NCBI RefSeq assembly: GCF_026151205.1
Contig: NC_087077.1
Span: 17,654,475 to 17,718,474 of the forward strand
Origin: Bolinopsis microptera
Taxonomy: Eukaryota > Ctenophora > Tentaculata > Lobata > Bolinopsidae
Reading direction: 5' to 3'
Length of the DNA stretch: 64,000 nucleotides
Shown here piece after piece: positions 48,950 through 62,900 of the stretch. The notes beneath the pieces were generated by a model. The model was not told the DNA's origin and did no database searches. It was given only the letters and a program-made list of their open reading frames with translations. A program made the position numbers and the translations under genes. Each line of letters begins with the position of its first letter. The stretch's first letter is position 1.

Positions 48950-50528
48950 AATGGAACATTATAAGCAACCTTCGTATAAATAATAATAAAAGGGTCCATT
49001 GACCAATCTAATAAGTACTAACTACAAGTTATATTTTCATTATTATATCTTGGCCTGAAATCTAATCAATCCTTTATGTTTCGATTTTCATTTCGATTAG
49101 TTCGATTCTTAACAGTCGTTTCATTTGTCTAAGTCAAAGTAATAAAATATGAATTTGAAGCTAAATTGGATTAAAAAGATCGAAATTTTGGTCATGGGAC
49201 ACCTGAAATACATAGTAAATCTGATCATGTATCGGCGATAACGTGAGCACTAATTAATCAGTCCCTAAAATTATGATTAGTAGGGCCCAGAGATAAGTGC
49301 GGCCCGTCCACTGATTAAATGATATCAAACACACAAAAAAGAAAAATGCACAATATGCCATGATCTCAGGGGACAATTAAACTCCCTTTCAATGTAATTG
49401 CTACGTAGGTTAAACAAACACAATATTATCAATCTGGTTAACATTCCCTTATTAATTTATTCAATTTTTATCAACTTCGTAATCTCTTTTTTCAGCCATT
49501 AAAGACGTATGAGACTTATTAGACATGAGACTTACAGATAAAGGTGAAGACTGAAGAGTTCATATCTAAAATTATACGTTTCTCTTAAATTCATGACGTA
49601 CTCAATTTGACTGTTCATAAGTCTTAATAATAATAACAAAACAATTACAGTTTTCTTTATTTATCCACTTTCTATTTTTACACAAAATGCCAGTTTAAGT
49701 TGTTTTAAAATGTTGTATGGATCAAGTCACAGGACTGACCACATTTTAACTGCCGAAAAGAGTCTGTTAGTCAGCTTGATATTCTCACTGTGATGCAGAA
49801 TACACATAACACATTATATGACACAGTATCACATTGACAAGCTGTGGTGCCAGGACTAATTTGTATGATATTATTGTGAAAAAGGACCTATTTAAGAGAC
49901 AAATTTATTTGAAAAACGAAGATGATTTTACCAACTTAGTGAACTTAGCAAGAGATAGAGTAGGAGGAGTTTATTTACTTTAAGACATATTGAACGAAGG
50001 AGTCTTCGAAAGCGTAAATAGGCCAGCACTTTGCTGAGCCTCTTTAGGTGCTCTTTTGTTTATAGATGTTATTATATATATCACAATTTATTCGGCCTGG
50101 TTTTCAATTAAGCCACAAAAAGGGTGGGGATTAAAAAATAGGTTCTTACTGTTCAATCCTGATTGATCAGAATTTAAGATATTGATACCATTTAAATATA
50201 GAAGTTTGACCACTATATCACTATGACTACGATATTCAACTCATAACGAAATATCTTGGGATACCAAGCTATTTTGGTGTGTGAGAAAAGTCTTGTTGAC
50301 GTTGTTATTATCGAGTTGGAATGAGTTTTACTCACGTTAATTATTACAATAATTAAGTTTACTACATTAATTAACTTTCGTCCCCAACAATCTATTATAT
50401 ATAATAGGTGTAGAGTTCCGGAGAAATTTCCGGTGAATGTTGATTGAAATGACATTATCTAAAATATCTGTTACCGTGTGTAGAGAAGAATCACGCGATA
50501 TAGTTGCTCAGATGCCCCTATACTGCAT
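48950..50528. other. Region without a recognisable gene
   Basis: AT-rich sequence with no supported exon, tandem array or inverted repeat. Confidence 0.45.
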
Positions 50529-52105
50529 ACATGTACGTGAACAATGAACATATCAGAGAATAGTGAAGGCTGAATTTCAATGTTGTAATCTGTAGCAGTA
50601 AGATTACTTTCTTTTCTTTGCATAGTGCTGATACTATTATGTAGACATTGTATTGATGTCTTAATTTATTTTTATTATTTTGCAACAAATCGAATGTTCG
50701 TTGCTTTACTTCTATTTTGTGGGAGTGTGAACGTTGTTATAACATATTATCAAGGTTCTATAGTTGTATACTGAAGAAAACAGTAAAATATTTATTTTTG
50801 ATACTCGATATTCTTTACTCCGTTGGCACATTCACAAAATCTCAATAATTTGTTGGCTCAAATATGTGAGTTTCCATGGGATCTAGAGACGCAAAACAAT
50901 TTGTCGATTCAATTCTCTTAATACTGTGTCTTTTTGTCACCTCAGCCTTCATATCGAATGAGTGGCGACATGACAGTAATGTTTGCTATGATCATGAGAT
51001 TTAACTATAATATCTTAAAAATCTCAATAATGTGTGTTGTTGTATTGTGGGGAAATTCAAGCGGTTTATAAAAAACGGTTAGAAATAGAGTTACGGACTG
51101 GTTTTTTTTTGGTATAGTGCCGACAACGTACGAAGCCAATAAGCAATGTTTTTAAATCAGCCGTTGGGAGTCATTATAAGTTTTGTACACAAAGTGACAA
51201 GGGCTATGTTTCTCTATGCTCTCTCATACTGCATAGCACGTTGGTACTATAAGTCATAACAGGTTACTCAAGTAATACTATAAGCTTATGGGGGGGGGGG
51301 GGGCATATTCGGTTGTTTCTATTTGAAATGAAATTTAAGCATTGTTTCAAATATAAATTGAAATGTCGATAAATAATATTGTTAATAACGTACATTATTT
51401 GTTTAATATTATAATGTCGAATATTAGACAATACTATTCGATCATTTCGATTAGTTGGACTTACAGGCTTTCATCTGCAACATGGAATTAAAATATAATT
51501 GAGCTAATGGTTAACATCGATTTCACTGTAATATAAAATGATAGTAGCGTTACGGCGATAGTGAGAATATTATCATCTTTATTGTGGGACACTAATTCCT
51601 GCCTCTACGTCCCATATTAATACATGTACTACCACGATAAATGCAATGGATCTGGACAATTAAAGCCACTCATGGAATTCTATCGTTTTAAAAAAAACTA
51701 CATATTGATCAGTTTCGGTTGAACTCTCTCCTTTTATGTATCGCTTTTAGATCACCTAGTAGATCTAGTGACTGTGAGGGGTGCAGATTAACGACTGTTA
51801 TGTGATTCGTTAGCTGGGACTTGGTATATAGGATGAGCTGAAATGTTGTATATCAATATTATAGTTAATAAGTTATAATTAGGTATCACATTAGTGACTA
51901 GAACAAATGTGTTGATAAATGGAAAAGACAATAGCAGTTTCTAACTGACGCACGTTCTGATATTCACAAGGACCAGTTTGAAGTTGTGTTGTATATGAAA
52001 TGTTGTTTGGACTGTAGTAAAGGTTTAATACGCCGGGTCTGAAGCAGAGTTTACATGTTGAGATGGAGCTGTTATTAACAATTATTGATACATATCACAT
52101 TTCTT
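50529..52105. repeat. Tandem duplication, degraded copy A
   Basis: It follows 52556-54460 in order, for example GTACGTGAACAATGAACATA at the start and GACGAAGCCAATAAGCAA-like sequence with poly-G later. It has very many single-base deletions and substitutions and is about 17% shorter. The copy of the nucleotidyltransferase 3' exons in this stretch cannot be read as protein. Either an old decayed duplicate or an unpolished assembly segment. Confidence 0.75.
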
Positions 52106-52555
52106 GTTGTAATGAACGAATTAATTTACGATTGAGGTAGTGTGAGTAAACAAGGCACCTCATTTAAGATTGAACAAATTTCCCTTGACAACTGAGTCCA
52201 TAAACCACTTAATCGTCTCTCTAACGCAAGACATGAGTTAGGATGGTGGAGGTTCTTGTGTACGTTTGAATATGCTGTGTGAGGGTGTCTTGTTAGCTGG
52301 TAATTAGCAATTTCAGTGCCGATCGACTTTTTCATGTTTATAACCTTTTAAATATAATTCAAAGGTATTCGGCCTCAATAATGACAGAAGGCTGGGATTG
52401 GTAATTGAGTTCTTAACTGCATATTCTGAGCTGTGGTCGTAGATCATTTTGTCTACAACATTTAAATTGTAGTTGATCACTTATCATGATGGATGTTTAC
52501 GATTTCTTGGATTCAGCTCTTGATGGGTTCTGAGAAGAAAAAATTTATTACTAAT

Positions 52556-54460
52556 TTGTACGTGAACAATGAACATATCAGAAAATAGTGAAGGCTGAAT
52601 TTCAATGTTGTAATCTGTAAGCAGTAAGATTAACATATTCTTTTCTAATTGCATAGTGCTATGATACATATTATGTAGACATTTGTGATGTGATGTCTTT
52701 AATTTTAATTTTTTATTTCACTTTTGCAACAACATCGAATGTTCGTTGCTATGGTAACTTCTATTTTGTTGGAGAAGTGTGAACGTTGTTATAACATATT
52801 GTATTCAAAGGTTCTATAGTTGTATACTGAAGAAAAGTCAGTAAAATATTTAATATTTTGATAGCACTACGATAATTCTTTACTCTCTGTGTGGCACATT
52901 CCGACAAAACGTCCTCTAACTAAATTTGAGTTGGCCTCAAATATGTGAGTTTAGCCCATCGCGGATCCTAGAGCAACCGCAAAACAATTTGTCGATTCAA
53001 TTTCTCTTCAACTACTGTGTCTTTTCTGATCATCCTCAGCCCTTCAGGTCATCGAATGAGTGGCGACTAGTGACAGTAACTGTTTGCATACTGACTCATG
53101 AGATTTAACTATAATATCTTAAACAATAATCTCAATAAATCTGTGTGTGTGTATGTATGTGTGCGGGAAATTTCCAAGCGGCTTTATTAAAAAACGGTTA
53201 GAGAATAGAGTTACGGGACTGGTTTTTTTTCGGTATAGTGCCGACAAAACTGTGACGAAGCCAATAAGCAAATGTTTTTTAAATCAGCCGTTGGTAAGTA
53301 ATTTTATTAATAGTTTTGTACAACAAAAGTGACAAATGTGGCTCACTGTTTCTCCCTCATTGCTCTCTCTCCCATTACTGCATAGGCAGCGTTGGTACAT
53401 AAGTCATAACTAGGTTAGCTGCAAGTAATACTATAAGCTTATTGGGGGGGGGGGGGGGCACTCATTGCGGTCTGTTCGTCTACTTTCATACGACAATGTA
53501 AAGCATGTTTTCAAATATAAACATCTGAAATGTACTGTAAATATAATCATTCGTCTGCAATAACGTGAGCACTATTTCGTTTAATATCTTAAGACGCAAT
53601 GAAACTATCGGACCACGATGTATGGGGACTTCAGGACTTGCCACCTGCACCCCATGGCAACATTAAAATATATTGACTCAGTTACATCGTTTCCTGTTAA
53701 TATAAAAATATAGTAGCCCGTTACCGGCCCGAATCAAGAAATTCCATTCATTTTTGGGGTAAACTTAAACCTAATTACCTACCTTCATAAACGATGACCC
53801 ATATTAATTTACATACTACTGTCTACGCAGTAAATGATATGATCACCATATTAACAGACCAAAACAGGGGAAATTTCTTTTCTCTTTAAAAAAACTCACA
53901 TTATCTCATGAATCTCCAGGTTTCCAGGCAGATCACTGAACCTCTCGTCCTTCTGTACGAGCGCCTTCTTAAGATCACCAATAGGTAGAGTGTACCTGTA
54001 GGTGGACTCAGCTGAGGGGTGGCAGAATAGCCGGGCTAGCTTGTCTATGTATTCGCAGGTTAGGTTGGGAACTTCGGGTGGTGATATGAGGAAGTAGAGC
54101 TGAAATGTTGGGATGAATATTCACTATTATAAGTTTAATGAAGTACATTGAAGTAGGAACTAAGTGTCACGATTTTAAGTGACCAGCCAGACAAATGTGT
54201 TGATAAGATGGAGAAGGAAAAGAGCAGTTAACCTGGCCTGGCACAGTGTCCCGGAGTATCTGCCACAAGGACACAGGTAGTTGGAATGTTGGGTTGTAAA
54301 TGTAAATCCTCTTTACTGACGACACGTCTGTTTGTTTTGACACCTGGGTAGTTAAAAGGTTTAGATATCAGCAACAGGGCTCTGAAAGCAGAAGTTAACA
54401 ATGATGTGAAGATAAGGGCTGTTTTAACAGAAATATTTGATAAATATCACGAATTTTTAG
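52556..54460. repeat. Tandem duplication, copy B (contains intact exons)
   Basis: Partner of 50529-52105. Its right part contains the last two exons of the nucleotidyltransferase gene (53896-54099 and 54233-54343) in good reading frame. It also holds a poly-G run at 53444-53458, matched by a poly-G run at 51290-51303 in copy A. Confidence 0.75.
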
Positions 54461-56242
54461 TTTAAAATGAACCGAATTAAAAACTTACCGAGTTGAGGTA
54501 AGTAGTGAAGTAAACATGAGCACCCCTCCGCCTTGTCAAGCAACTTGCAACAACAAGTTCCCTTGCACAAGGCATCAGCTCCAACAACAACTCAGCTCTT
54601 TCCACATCCGTCTCCCTTCTAAACACGACAAGACACTGTAGCTTAGGGATGGTGGTGTCCACTGTGCTAGTCACGTCGTTGAAAGAGGTGCCTGTGTGAG
54701 GGGTGGTCTTGTTAGGCTGGGGGTAATTAGACAATATTCATCTGGATATCTGACCTTAATTATCATGGTTTTAATAACCATTTTAAATTAAATTAACAGA
54801 GTAATTACCCAATACATCAGACCAGGCAAGGTTGATTTGGTCGTTGACAGTTCTCTCACACAGCAACTGATTAACGGTTGAGCTTGTGGTCGTAGTCACT
54901 CCATTTTGTGTTCTCTCGACTGTACATGTTAACAATTCGTTAGTCTGCATGACAGTCTTCATGGGAGGGGATGTTTTCTTTCTTTTTGGATTTGCAGCTC
55001 CTTGATACAGGGGTTCTGGAAAGTACAAAAATTATACCAATTATTTGTAGCGAATGCTTCAAAACTTCAAGCATTGCGATTTTCTAATCTGCTCTGGTTT
55101 ATATTACAAGCTATGATTACAAAAACCAAAGACTAACCACATTTGGAATGTAAAGAAGGTGTAGCCATGTTCTTGCAGCGATTATGGTAGTCTTGACACC
55201 AGTCGTCTAACTGAGACAGTCTTGTAGGTTTCCCATTAATAACAATGTACTGTAACAGTCGACTGCAGAGCACTTTGAAATTATACAAATTCTGTTCTTT
55301 CATGAATTTACCCAAGTTTTTTGAAATGTATGGGTCCTGAATAAACAATCGTCCCAATGATCCGTACTGTTTTCGTCTTTGAACATTTTGATTGGTTCTG
55401 ATATCTGCTGAGTACTTTGAGGAATCTATTTGACATGCAATAAACTTGAGATAGTCCAAAACGATTTGAGCAGCACAGAGTTTAGGTTTACTTAGATTTG
55501 GGTCAGGGCGATGAGTTGTTATGTTTAGAAGAGGTATCCTGGGATTCCGTCTTTGAGTTAGGAAATAGATAAAAAGAATTATATGCCCGTAAGTTGACAA
55601 TCCACCTGTTCGAACACTTCCAAACTTTGTAAAATTCAAGATGTGTTTGAAGAATCGAAATGCTTGAGCAATTTCAGGATAAGTCTTTGAATAGGATTTC
55701 AAGAGGCCTGTGTTCCAAATAACATCAGTTCTATTGATTGAAGGAACTGAAAAGCTTATGTCACAGTCTAACCCAGTTTTGATGTGCTCAACAGTTATTA
55801 TTGGCACAACCGCCCCTCTTACAACATCTTTTAACTTAAATAGACATGACCTCTCCATCATTCTCTTACACTCGATAAGCTGGTTGTCAATTCCATCTTC
55901 TTCCAATTCTACAACAACATCTATATCAGAGCTTTTGCTTCGAAATCCATTGTATGATGACCCAAAACCATGAATACGTTTAAAATTCAAGCAACGGGAA
56001 CATTCAGATTTCAAATCAGTCTGTACAGTCTGGACTTGAGTTAAGTATTTGCTTTCAGGAGTCAATTTAGAATTTATCTCATCGATAAGCTTGCTGAGAT
56101 TGTCATAGGCCAGTTGAAGTGAATTTGTGTTAGTGCAATGGTCCTCGAAAAAGATTCTCCCATCCTCGATGAGTGGATAGTGTGGTTCTATAATCATTAT
56201 TGCTTCATTCTGTAATGTAGTTGTTTGAGTTATGTTCCTCAT
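53896..56242 (-). CDS. Terminal nucleotidyltransferase (non-canonical poly(A)/U polymerase family)
   Basis: Five exons in phase: 56242-55138, 55015-54809, 54691-54489, 54343-54233, 54099-53896, about 609 residues. Exon 1 holds the catalytic half: the helix-turn GFGSSYNGFRSKSSDIDVVV with Asp106 and Asp108, the third Asp (Asp161 in LDCDISF), then a central domain with GGLSTYGHIILFIYFL and a PAP-associated region. This is the polymerase-beta fold of GLD2/TUT-type enzymes, which add A or U to RNA 3' ends. An NPKRKK motif in exon 2 could be a nuclear localisation signal. The last three exons (VFRRETDVERAELLLELMP, LYFLISPPEVPNL and so on) form an extension of about 200 residues that I do not recognise. 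The final exon ends HEIM-stop, but a GTGAGT donor overlaps that stop, so further exons to the left are possible. The exon 2/3 junction has an alternative pair of sites. Confidence 0.82.
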
Positions 56243-58756
56243 TAAACAATAAAAGTAGTAGCATATATTTTAAATAAATACTTGCAAAAATTTAATTAAG
56301 CACCACCCCAGAAATCATCCTAACATCATAATTCAATATAGTTTGGGGGCCGTTTAGAATTTAGATATTTCGTAAACCAGATTTTCACCTTTTCAAATCT
56401 CCCTCCCATATCTGGAAGTCACAGTGAATGATATCGAAATTACAGAAGCTTTACCAAACCCGCTCTCTAGGCTTACTGTATGTGTAATATGTGAACGGTC
56501 CCTTGTAGTGTCATTATGACCGCTAACAAGCGACAGCAGTGACAGCACCCTAGGAGTTAGGAGACAGTCACTGCACTCCAGTGCATGTATATTACTGAAG
56601 GATCACATAAAAAATATCTAGTGATTTAGCTTCCTTTTATAATCCAGCTCTTCACGGCTATGGGGCTACTTGCCTATTAGTATAGACTGACTCTTAGTAA
56701 CTGGGTGGCGCTCAGACTGTCATTCCACCATATCTTCAATAGGTTTCAATGTGTTTATGTTCTATGTGTTTGTGAACACTGAAGTCTGAAATCTCCATGT
56801 AATCTCTTAACTTCCAATCTTGAGCTTGCTTAATAACTTTTATGCTTGTATGTAGAGATATTTTAAAGGCGAAACCAACTGAGATAGATGTTTTTAGGAT
56901 TCTGATTCCCACTAGATACAATGATAATTTAATTTAATAGCCATGTCTTCTGCCACAGCACTAGACCAAAACCTTCGTGATTTTAGACACATCAAGACCC
57001 ATGCACATATGATACAGTTGACTTAGATTTGAGTGCCACGATCAAATTAATAACAGCTTTAACCTGCACTAGGTCTAGGTAAACTGATGAATCCATTGTT
57101 TATTAACATAATTATTCTACAAAGCTTGTGACTTCTGCTAAACCTCAGATCGAACTTCCTTTGACATTTTAGCGACATCATTAAATATGATAAAATTAAT
57201 ACCTTAGTCGGTAATATTATGGGGGGATTATAGGTGTTAAAATATGGACAGTTATAAATATGGTTCTTTGGACCCAAAATCATTCTTGCTCTGTTAATTC
57301 GCAGAGCAACGATCTGGAAGGGTTGACATCGTCAATTAAATTGTAAATCATCCATCCATTAAAGTGATTTACAAAATTACACCTAAACCTTGTGTCTCGG
57401 TGTTTAGTTAAACGGTACTTTAAAATATTGAACATACTCTGCAACCTGGTAGCGCGGCTGATGTAAAAACAAAAATGTTGGCCTGCAGTTTGTGCATAAC
57501 CTACAAAATAACCCTGCGCTCCAATAAAAGCCGTCTGGAAAAGTAAACTCCGCAAAATGTTAATTAAATTGTAATGAACAGGCACAAAGAAGCATTATTA
57601 GCAATTGTGTCCTTTATTTACCTTAATGGACGCTGTCAATTCATCGCAGCTCGGCGCAGCACAGTAGCGCATTTCGCCGATCTAGCTGTGAGAAGCCTCA
57701 TTGAGTGCGCGGCGCAGCACAGTAACGCATCGCACTACAAGTTAATTTTTTGTAAATTAATTTATCACTTGTACAGTACAATTATTTATTATAATAAAAA
57801 CCACTTTTGTGAAATGGTTGTAATTGTACTAGCGTGATGCACTACTAGGTCGCGCCGCGCATCTTCTCGCAACCACGTATGCAAATCGGCGAAATGCAAA
57901 AGATTAAGCTGGATTGACATTGTGAATCTAAAAGTGAAATGGCTATTTTGACTTTAAATATTTGAACTAAATATTACCCACTGCGAGCTGATCATTCGCG
58001 AGGTGAAAATGAGCGCTGGGGACGATCTCTCTGAAATTTTACCTGTTGGTTCAGTGGACGATTTTAGCCACAGCGCCTTAAATTTAGCACGATCGTCCAT
58101 AATCACACAAAGTTACAGCTAATTTAGTGATGTAAACACTCGCCGCAATATACTGGAATTGAATCGAGCGCGTTACTATGGTTACTGCGCGTTGATATGG
58201 TTACTAGATTTAGATTAGATTCATCGTTTTAGCGCGCGTAGCACGTAGCATTATTACAATTCTATCATATTGTCATATTATTATTAGATGCACGAGTTTA
58301 GCTGCATTTTACATTTAATTTCAGGAATCTGCAAGATTTGTAATCGATTAGATAATATTTAATTTCGTTCTTCATTCCTTGCTTGGCGGTCCTCATTTAT
58401 GTATGTATTTTACCTGGGAGCGGGAACTCCAAGCTCAAGGCTACGCTTTTCATTAACCGGGATGTAATTTTCATAAACCGATTAGAGTTTAGTCAGTATG
58501 ACATGCTGATCGCCGCCAGACAGTTGAAAATTTGTTTCATACACATAAAATTGATTGTGTCATATCTGAGTTCTTGGCTGTATTTCGAAACCTCAGTCAG
58601 TTGTGGGTTTTTACCGGCCTAAATAAAAAGTCAAGTTTACAGGACATTTCTGGGGAACCTTACTATGTGTTTTACTTAACAAGATCAAAGATGCGAAGGT
58701 GAGGAAAAGGAAGCGTGCATTCGAGAGCGTATCATTTTGTACATTATATTACCCCG
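56243..58756. other. Region without a recognisable gene
   Basis: Upstream of the nucleotidyltransferase gene and presumably containing its promoter. GGCGCAGCACAGTA occurs twice near 57655 and 57712. No exon with motifs is supported. Confidence 0.45.
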
Positions 58757-58764
58757 ATCTGAAG

Positions 58765-59551
58765 CAGGAGGTGACCGGGATTGGCAATTTTGAGTTATCC
58801 CGGTCCCGGTCAACCGGGTCAAGTCACATTTTTCATCCCGGTCGCGGTCAAATGCTGATTTATGATCCCGGTCCCGGTTAATCCAGGATTCTTGGTCCCG
58901 GTCCCGGTCAATCACTCAAATTTGCCGGGATTTTGACCGGGATCTTTTACATAATTTCATTCACTGTGATTTTCAGTTTTTACTTTCATTCATTGTGAAT
59001 TTCATCTTTAAACAACCTCTGAGCCAAATAAAACAATGTTTAAAATTGCTAAACAAGTTTAGGTAACTAATATCGTTACATAACTCATAAGTGCAAACTA
59101 ACATCAAGTTTTCAACTCGGGCTACGCCCAATTATCAATTGGAGAATGAAACTGTTGAATAATTTGAGGGATCATTGACTGAGGAATGAGGGTGAACTTG
59201 AGTAATCAGTACATGAACATTATTGGTGTAGTACATTAGGCCCATGCCCCATATTGACGGGTTTTTTCTAATTTAATATTCTAGTTATTACTTATTCAAA
59301 TTGTTCAATTATAATGTAAATGAAAGTTGCAGCTTTTAATATGAGAATACCAGTTTTGGTCCCGGTCATCCCGAAAAAATTGTATTGTTGGTCCCGGTCC
59401 TGGTCCCGGTAAGATAGAAATCCCAGAAATTATTGGTCCCGGTCCCGGTCACGGTAAATTGATAATCTCAGTCCCGGTCCCGGTCAAGTCACATTTTGTA
59501 TCCCGGTCCCGGTCCCGGTCAGGCCTAAAATCATGTCCCGGTCACCTCCTG
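58765..59551. mobile_element. hAT-type non-autonomous element rich in GGTCCCGGT, 787 bp
   Basis: It starts CAGGAGGTGACCGGGA and ends with the complement. It is flanked by the 8-bp duplication ATCTGAAG (58757-58764 and 59552-59559). Both subterminal regions are arrays of GGTCCCGGTC / ACCGGGACC. The 8-bp duplication and CAG start fit the hAT superfamily. No transposase is encoded. Confidence 0.85.
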
Positions 59552-59949
59552 ATCTGAAGTTTGATGACTAGAAAACAGTGAATACAATTAATGTTTATTA
59601 ATATTATTATCGAACTTCATATTATATTGTTTATCCTAAGTAAAGATCTGATAACTCTACAACAGGGATCGGTTAAACTATAAATGGAAACAATTTAAAT
59701 ACTGAAACATAAACTAGTGTTAACATATCTATAATACGTTAACTTAAAACTTAATTACATCAACTTGCAAGATTTAAAAAATTTTCCCTATAAAATACAG
59801 AGGCAATATCAAATATGGCACAGTTCAGTCAAATGAAAAAATCTGTTTGTTGATGGCACTGAAGAATATTTTGAAAAAAGCTACGATGAAAGTTGAAGGA
59901 ACAGTTAAAGGAACACTATACCAATTTCAGAATGTAAATTTTCGTGTTT

Positions 59950-62900
59950 AGTACAGGGAAATCCGTCTGAAAAAATCGATTTGCCGACACACAAAGCTTA
60001 CAAAGGATTTTTGACGTTTTTGAGTCCTAATAGGTGTCCTTTATGGCTGACCAACTTTTCCAAACTTTTCCACGTGTCTTAAGGCCACTTTTTGCCACTT
60101 TACCACTTTTTACCACCTTTCTTGTTTGTCAAATATCTTTAGTTGTGAACATCGTAGAAAGTTGCAGATTAAACGAGGGTGTTCATATTATCAAGAAGAA
60201 AAACTTTTGTTGATACAATTTTTTCCTCAGATAATCAATTAATTGGATAATTATCAATTAGCTAATTAGCAAAAATTAAAAAATTTTTTATTGGCTCAAA
60301 ATGATTGGAATAGCTTAAAACACGGAGAAAAGTAGTTTTTAGAAAAACTTCGAAAATTTTTCACTTACATTTTTTTTTCGAGACTTAGAAAATTTTTTCG
60401 AATTTTCGAAATTTTTTTCGCCAAAAGTTATCAAATTGCATGAAACGTGGAGAAAAATGCTTTTTAAAAACACTTCGTGAATTTATGTTTTCAAGAATAC
60501 TAAAATCACTTATATATTTGTAGTTGGAGTTCAGTAAATCTCGGCAGATTTTAGTAATCAGGAATTATTAAATCGAAATAGATAAAAGGACTGAAACTGA
60601 AAAACGTTAACCACAGGATATTAGAGTTTTATAATTAATTACAGTATATCCTTATCGATTTTTACAGAAACTGCACCAAAGGCACATTTAAGATCGAGCC
60701 GATAGCCTGCTGTACTACGATAATATGTAACAAATAAAACATCTCTGAGTCTGTACCGTCAATCGTGCTAATCTGAACCAGCCTACCTGGATTACCATCT
60801 ACCTCTTCTTTTCATCAATAATTAGACCGAGTTGTGCAATAAATGTGATTTATTATAGCTCATAATAATTACATCACCCACCAAATGCAATATGAGTCAT
60901 ATGCATTTGATGGGTCTGTAAATAATATCGAGCTGTTTGCAATCACACTATCACAACAAAACATAATACGTGTACATCATATGGCCCTTAATGCGGTATA
61001 TGAAACGCTCTTTATCGGGGTGTTTCTATAAATCTATAGACTATACCGTACACTTCTCGTTTCTCCCGCGAAAGGCCGGTATAGAGAGGTTTTACTGTAT
61101 CACGAAAACTTCTACTTGTCCTCATGGCTCATTGACAGCTCGAAGAAGGCAAGAAAACATCAGAAAGCCTAAAATGTCAACTCGCTCATTTTAATGTTCT
61201 TCGATCCGTCCCACATTGATCCCGAGCTGATCATCATGACCCCCAAATATTCTGCGGCAAGAACTGAAGAACCTGTCTTTTTACTTCACAACATCCGGAT
61301 TGCAAACCAACATAATCATTACCGTTTCTTTACTACCCCACGGCTCTTGCCCATGTCCAACGCTCGTATCTAGATCTTACCTTTGCCTGTTTATTACTCT
61401 TTTTGAAGATTTATCATAGCTCATATTGCATTTAGTGGGTGATGTAAGTTATCGAGCTGTGATGTAAGTTATCGAGATGTAACTTATCGAGCTGTATTCA
61501 ATCACAATAGTAATATACGACACAATACCTTTGTATTAAATGGCCCTTAATGCGGTATATGAAACGCTTTATACCTCGATAGACCCGGTATAGTTTATCA
61601 CGAAAACGTCTACTTGGCCTCATGGCTCATTTACAGCTCGAAGAAGGCAAGAAGAGACCATGGATACAAAGGAAGAGCTAGGAAGTAGGAAACAAGTGTA
61701 AATACACCTTCCAACATCTATTGTGACTTGTTTTCTATTGTTCTGCATACCACTTCATTCGCTATACGAGATACCTCATACCTCAAATCACCCCCATATG
61801 TCAGGGTTGGCTAAATTCAAAAAGAGTAATATACGGGCAAAGGTAAGATCTAGATACGAGCGTTGGACATGGGCAAGAGCCGTGGGGTAGTAAAGAAACG
61901 GTAATGATTATGTTGGTTTGCAATCCGGATGTTGTGAAGTAAAAAGACAGGTTCTTCAGTTCTTGCCGCAGAATATTTGGGGGTCATGATGATCAGCTCG
62001 GGATCAATGTGGGACGGATCGAAGAACATTAAAATGAGCGAGTTGACATTTTAGGCTTTCTGATGTTTTATTGCCTTCTTCGAGCTGTCAATGAGCCATG
62101 ACGACAAGTAGAAGTTTTTTACAGACCCATCAAATGCGATATGACTCATATTGCATTTGGTGGGTGATGTAATTATTATGAGCTATAATAAATCACATTT
62201 ATTGCACAACTCGGTCTAATTATTGATGAAAAGAAGAGGTAGATGGTAATCCAGGTAGGCTGGTTCAGATTAGCACGATTGACGGTACAGACTCAGAGAT
62301 GTTTTATTTGTTACATATTATCGTAGTACAGCAGGCTATCGGCTCGATCTTAAATGTGCCTTTGGTGCAGTTTCTGTAAAAATCGATAAGGATATACTGT
62401 AATTAATTATAAAACTCTAATATCCTGTGGTTAACGTTTTTCAGTTTCAGTCCTTTTATCTATTTCGATTTAATAATTCCTGATTACTAAAATCTGCCAA
62501 GATTTACTGAACTCCAACTACAAATATATAAGTGATTTTAGTATTCTTGAAAATATAAATTCACGAAGTGTTTTTAAAAAGCATTTTTCTCCACGTTTCA
62601 TGCAATTTGATAACTTTTGGCGAAAAAAATTTCGAAAATTCGAAAAAATTTTCTAAGTCTCGAAAAAAAAATGTTAGTGAAAAATTTTCGAAGTTTTTCT
62701 AAAAACTACTTTTCTCCGTGTTTTAAGCTATTCCAATCATTTTGAGCCAATAAAAAATTTTTTAATTTTTGCTAATTAGCTAATTGATAATTATCCAATT
62801 AATTGATTATCTGAGGAAAAAATTGTATCAACAAAAGTTTTTCTTCTTGATAATATGAACACCCTCGTTTAATCTGCAACTTTCTACGATGTTCACAACT

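Noticed and set aside
48805-49002. Frame over the CCGGGA-rich fragment
   Set aside because: It is explained by the repeat; the other end and flanks show no gene structure.
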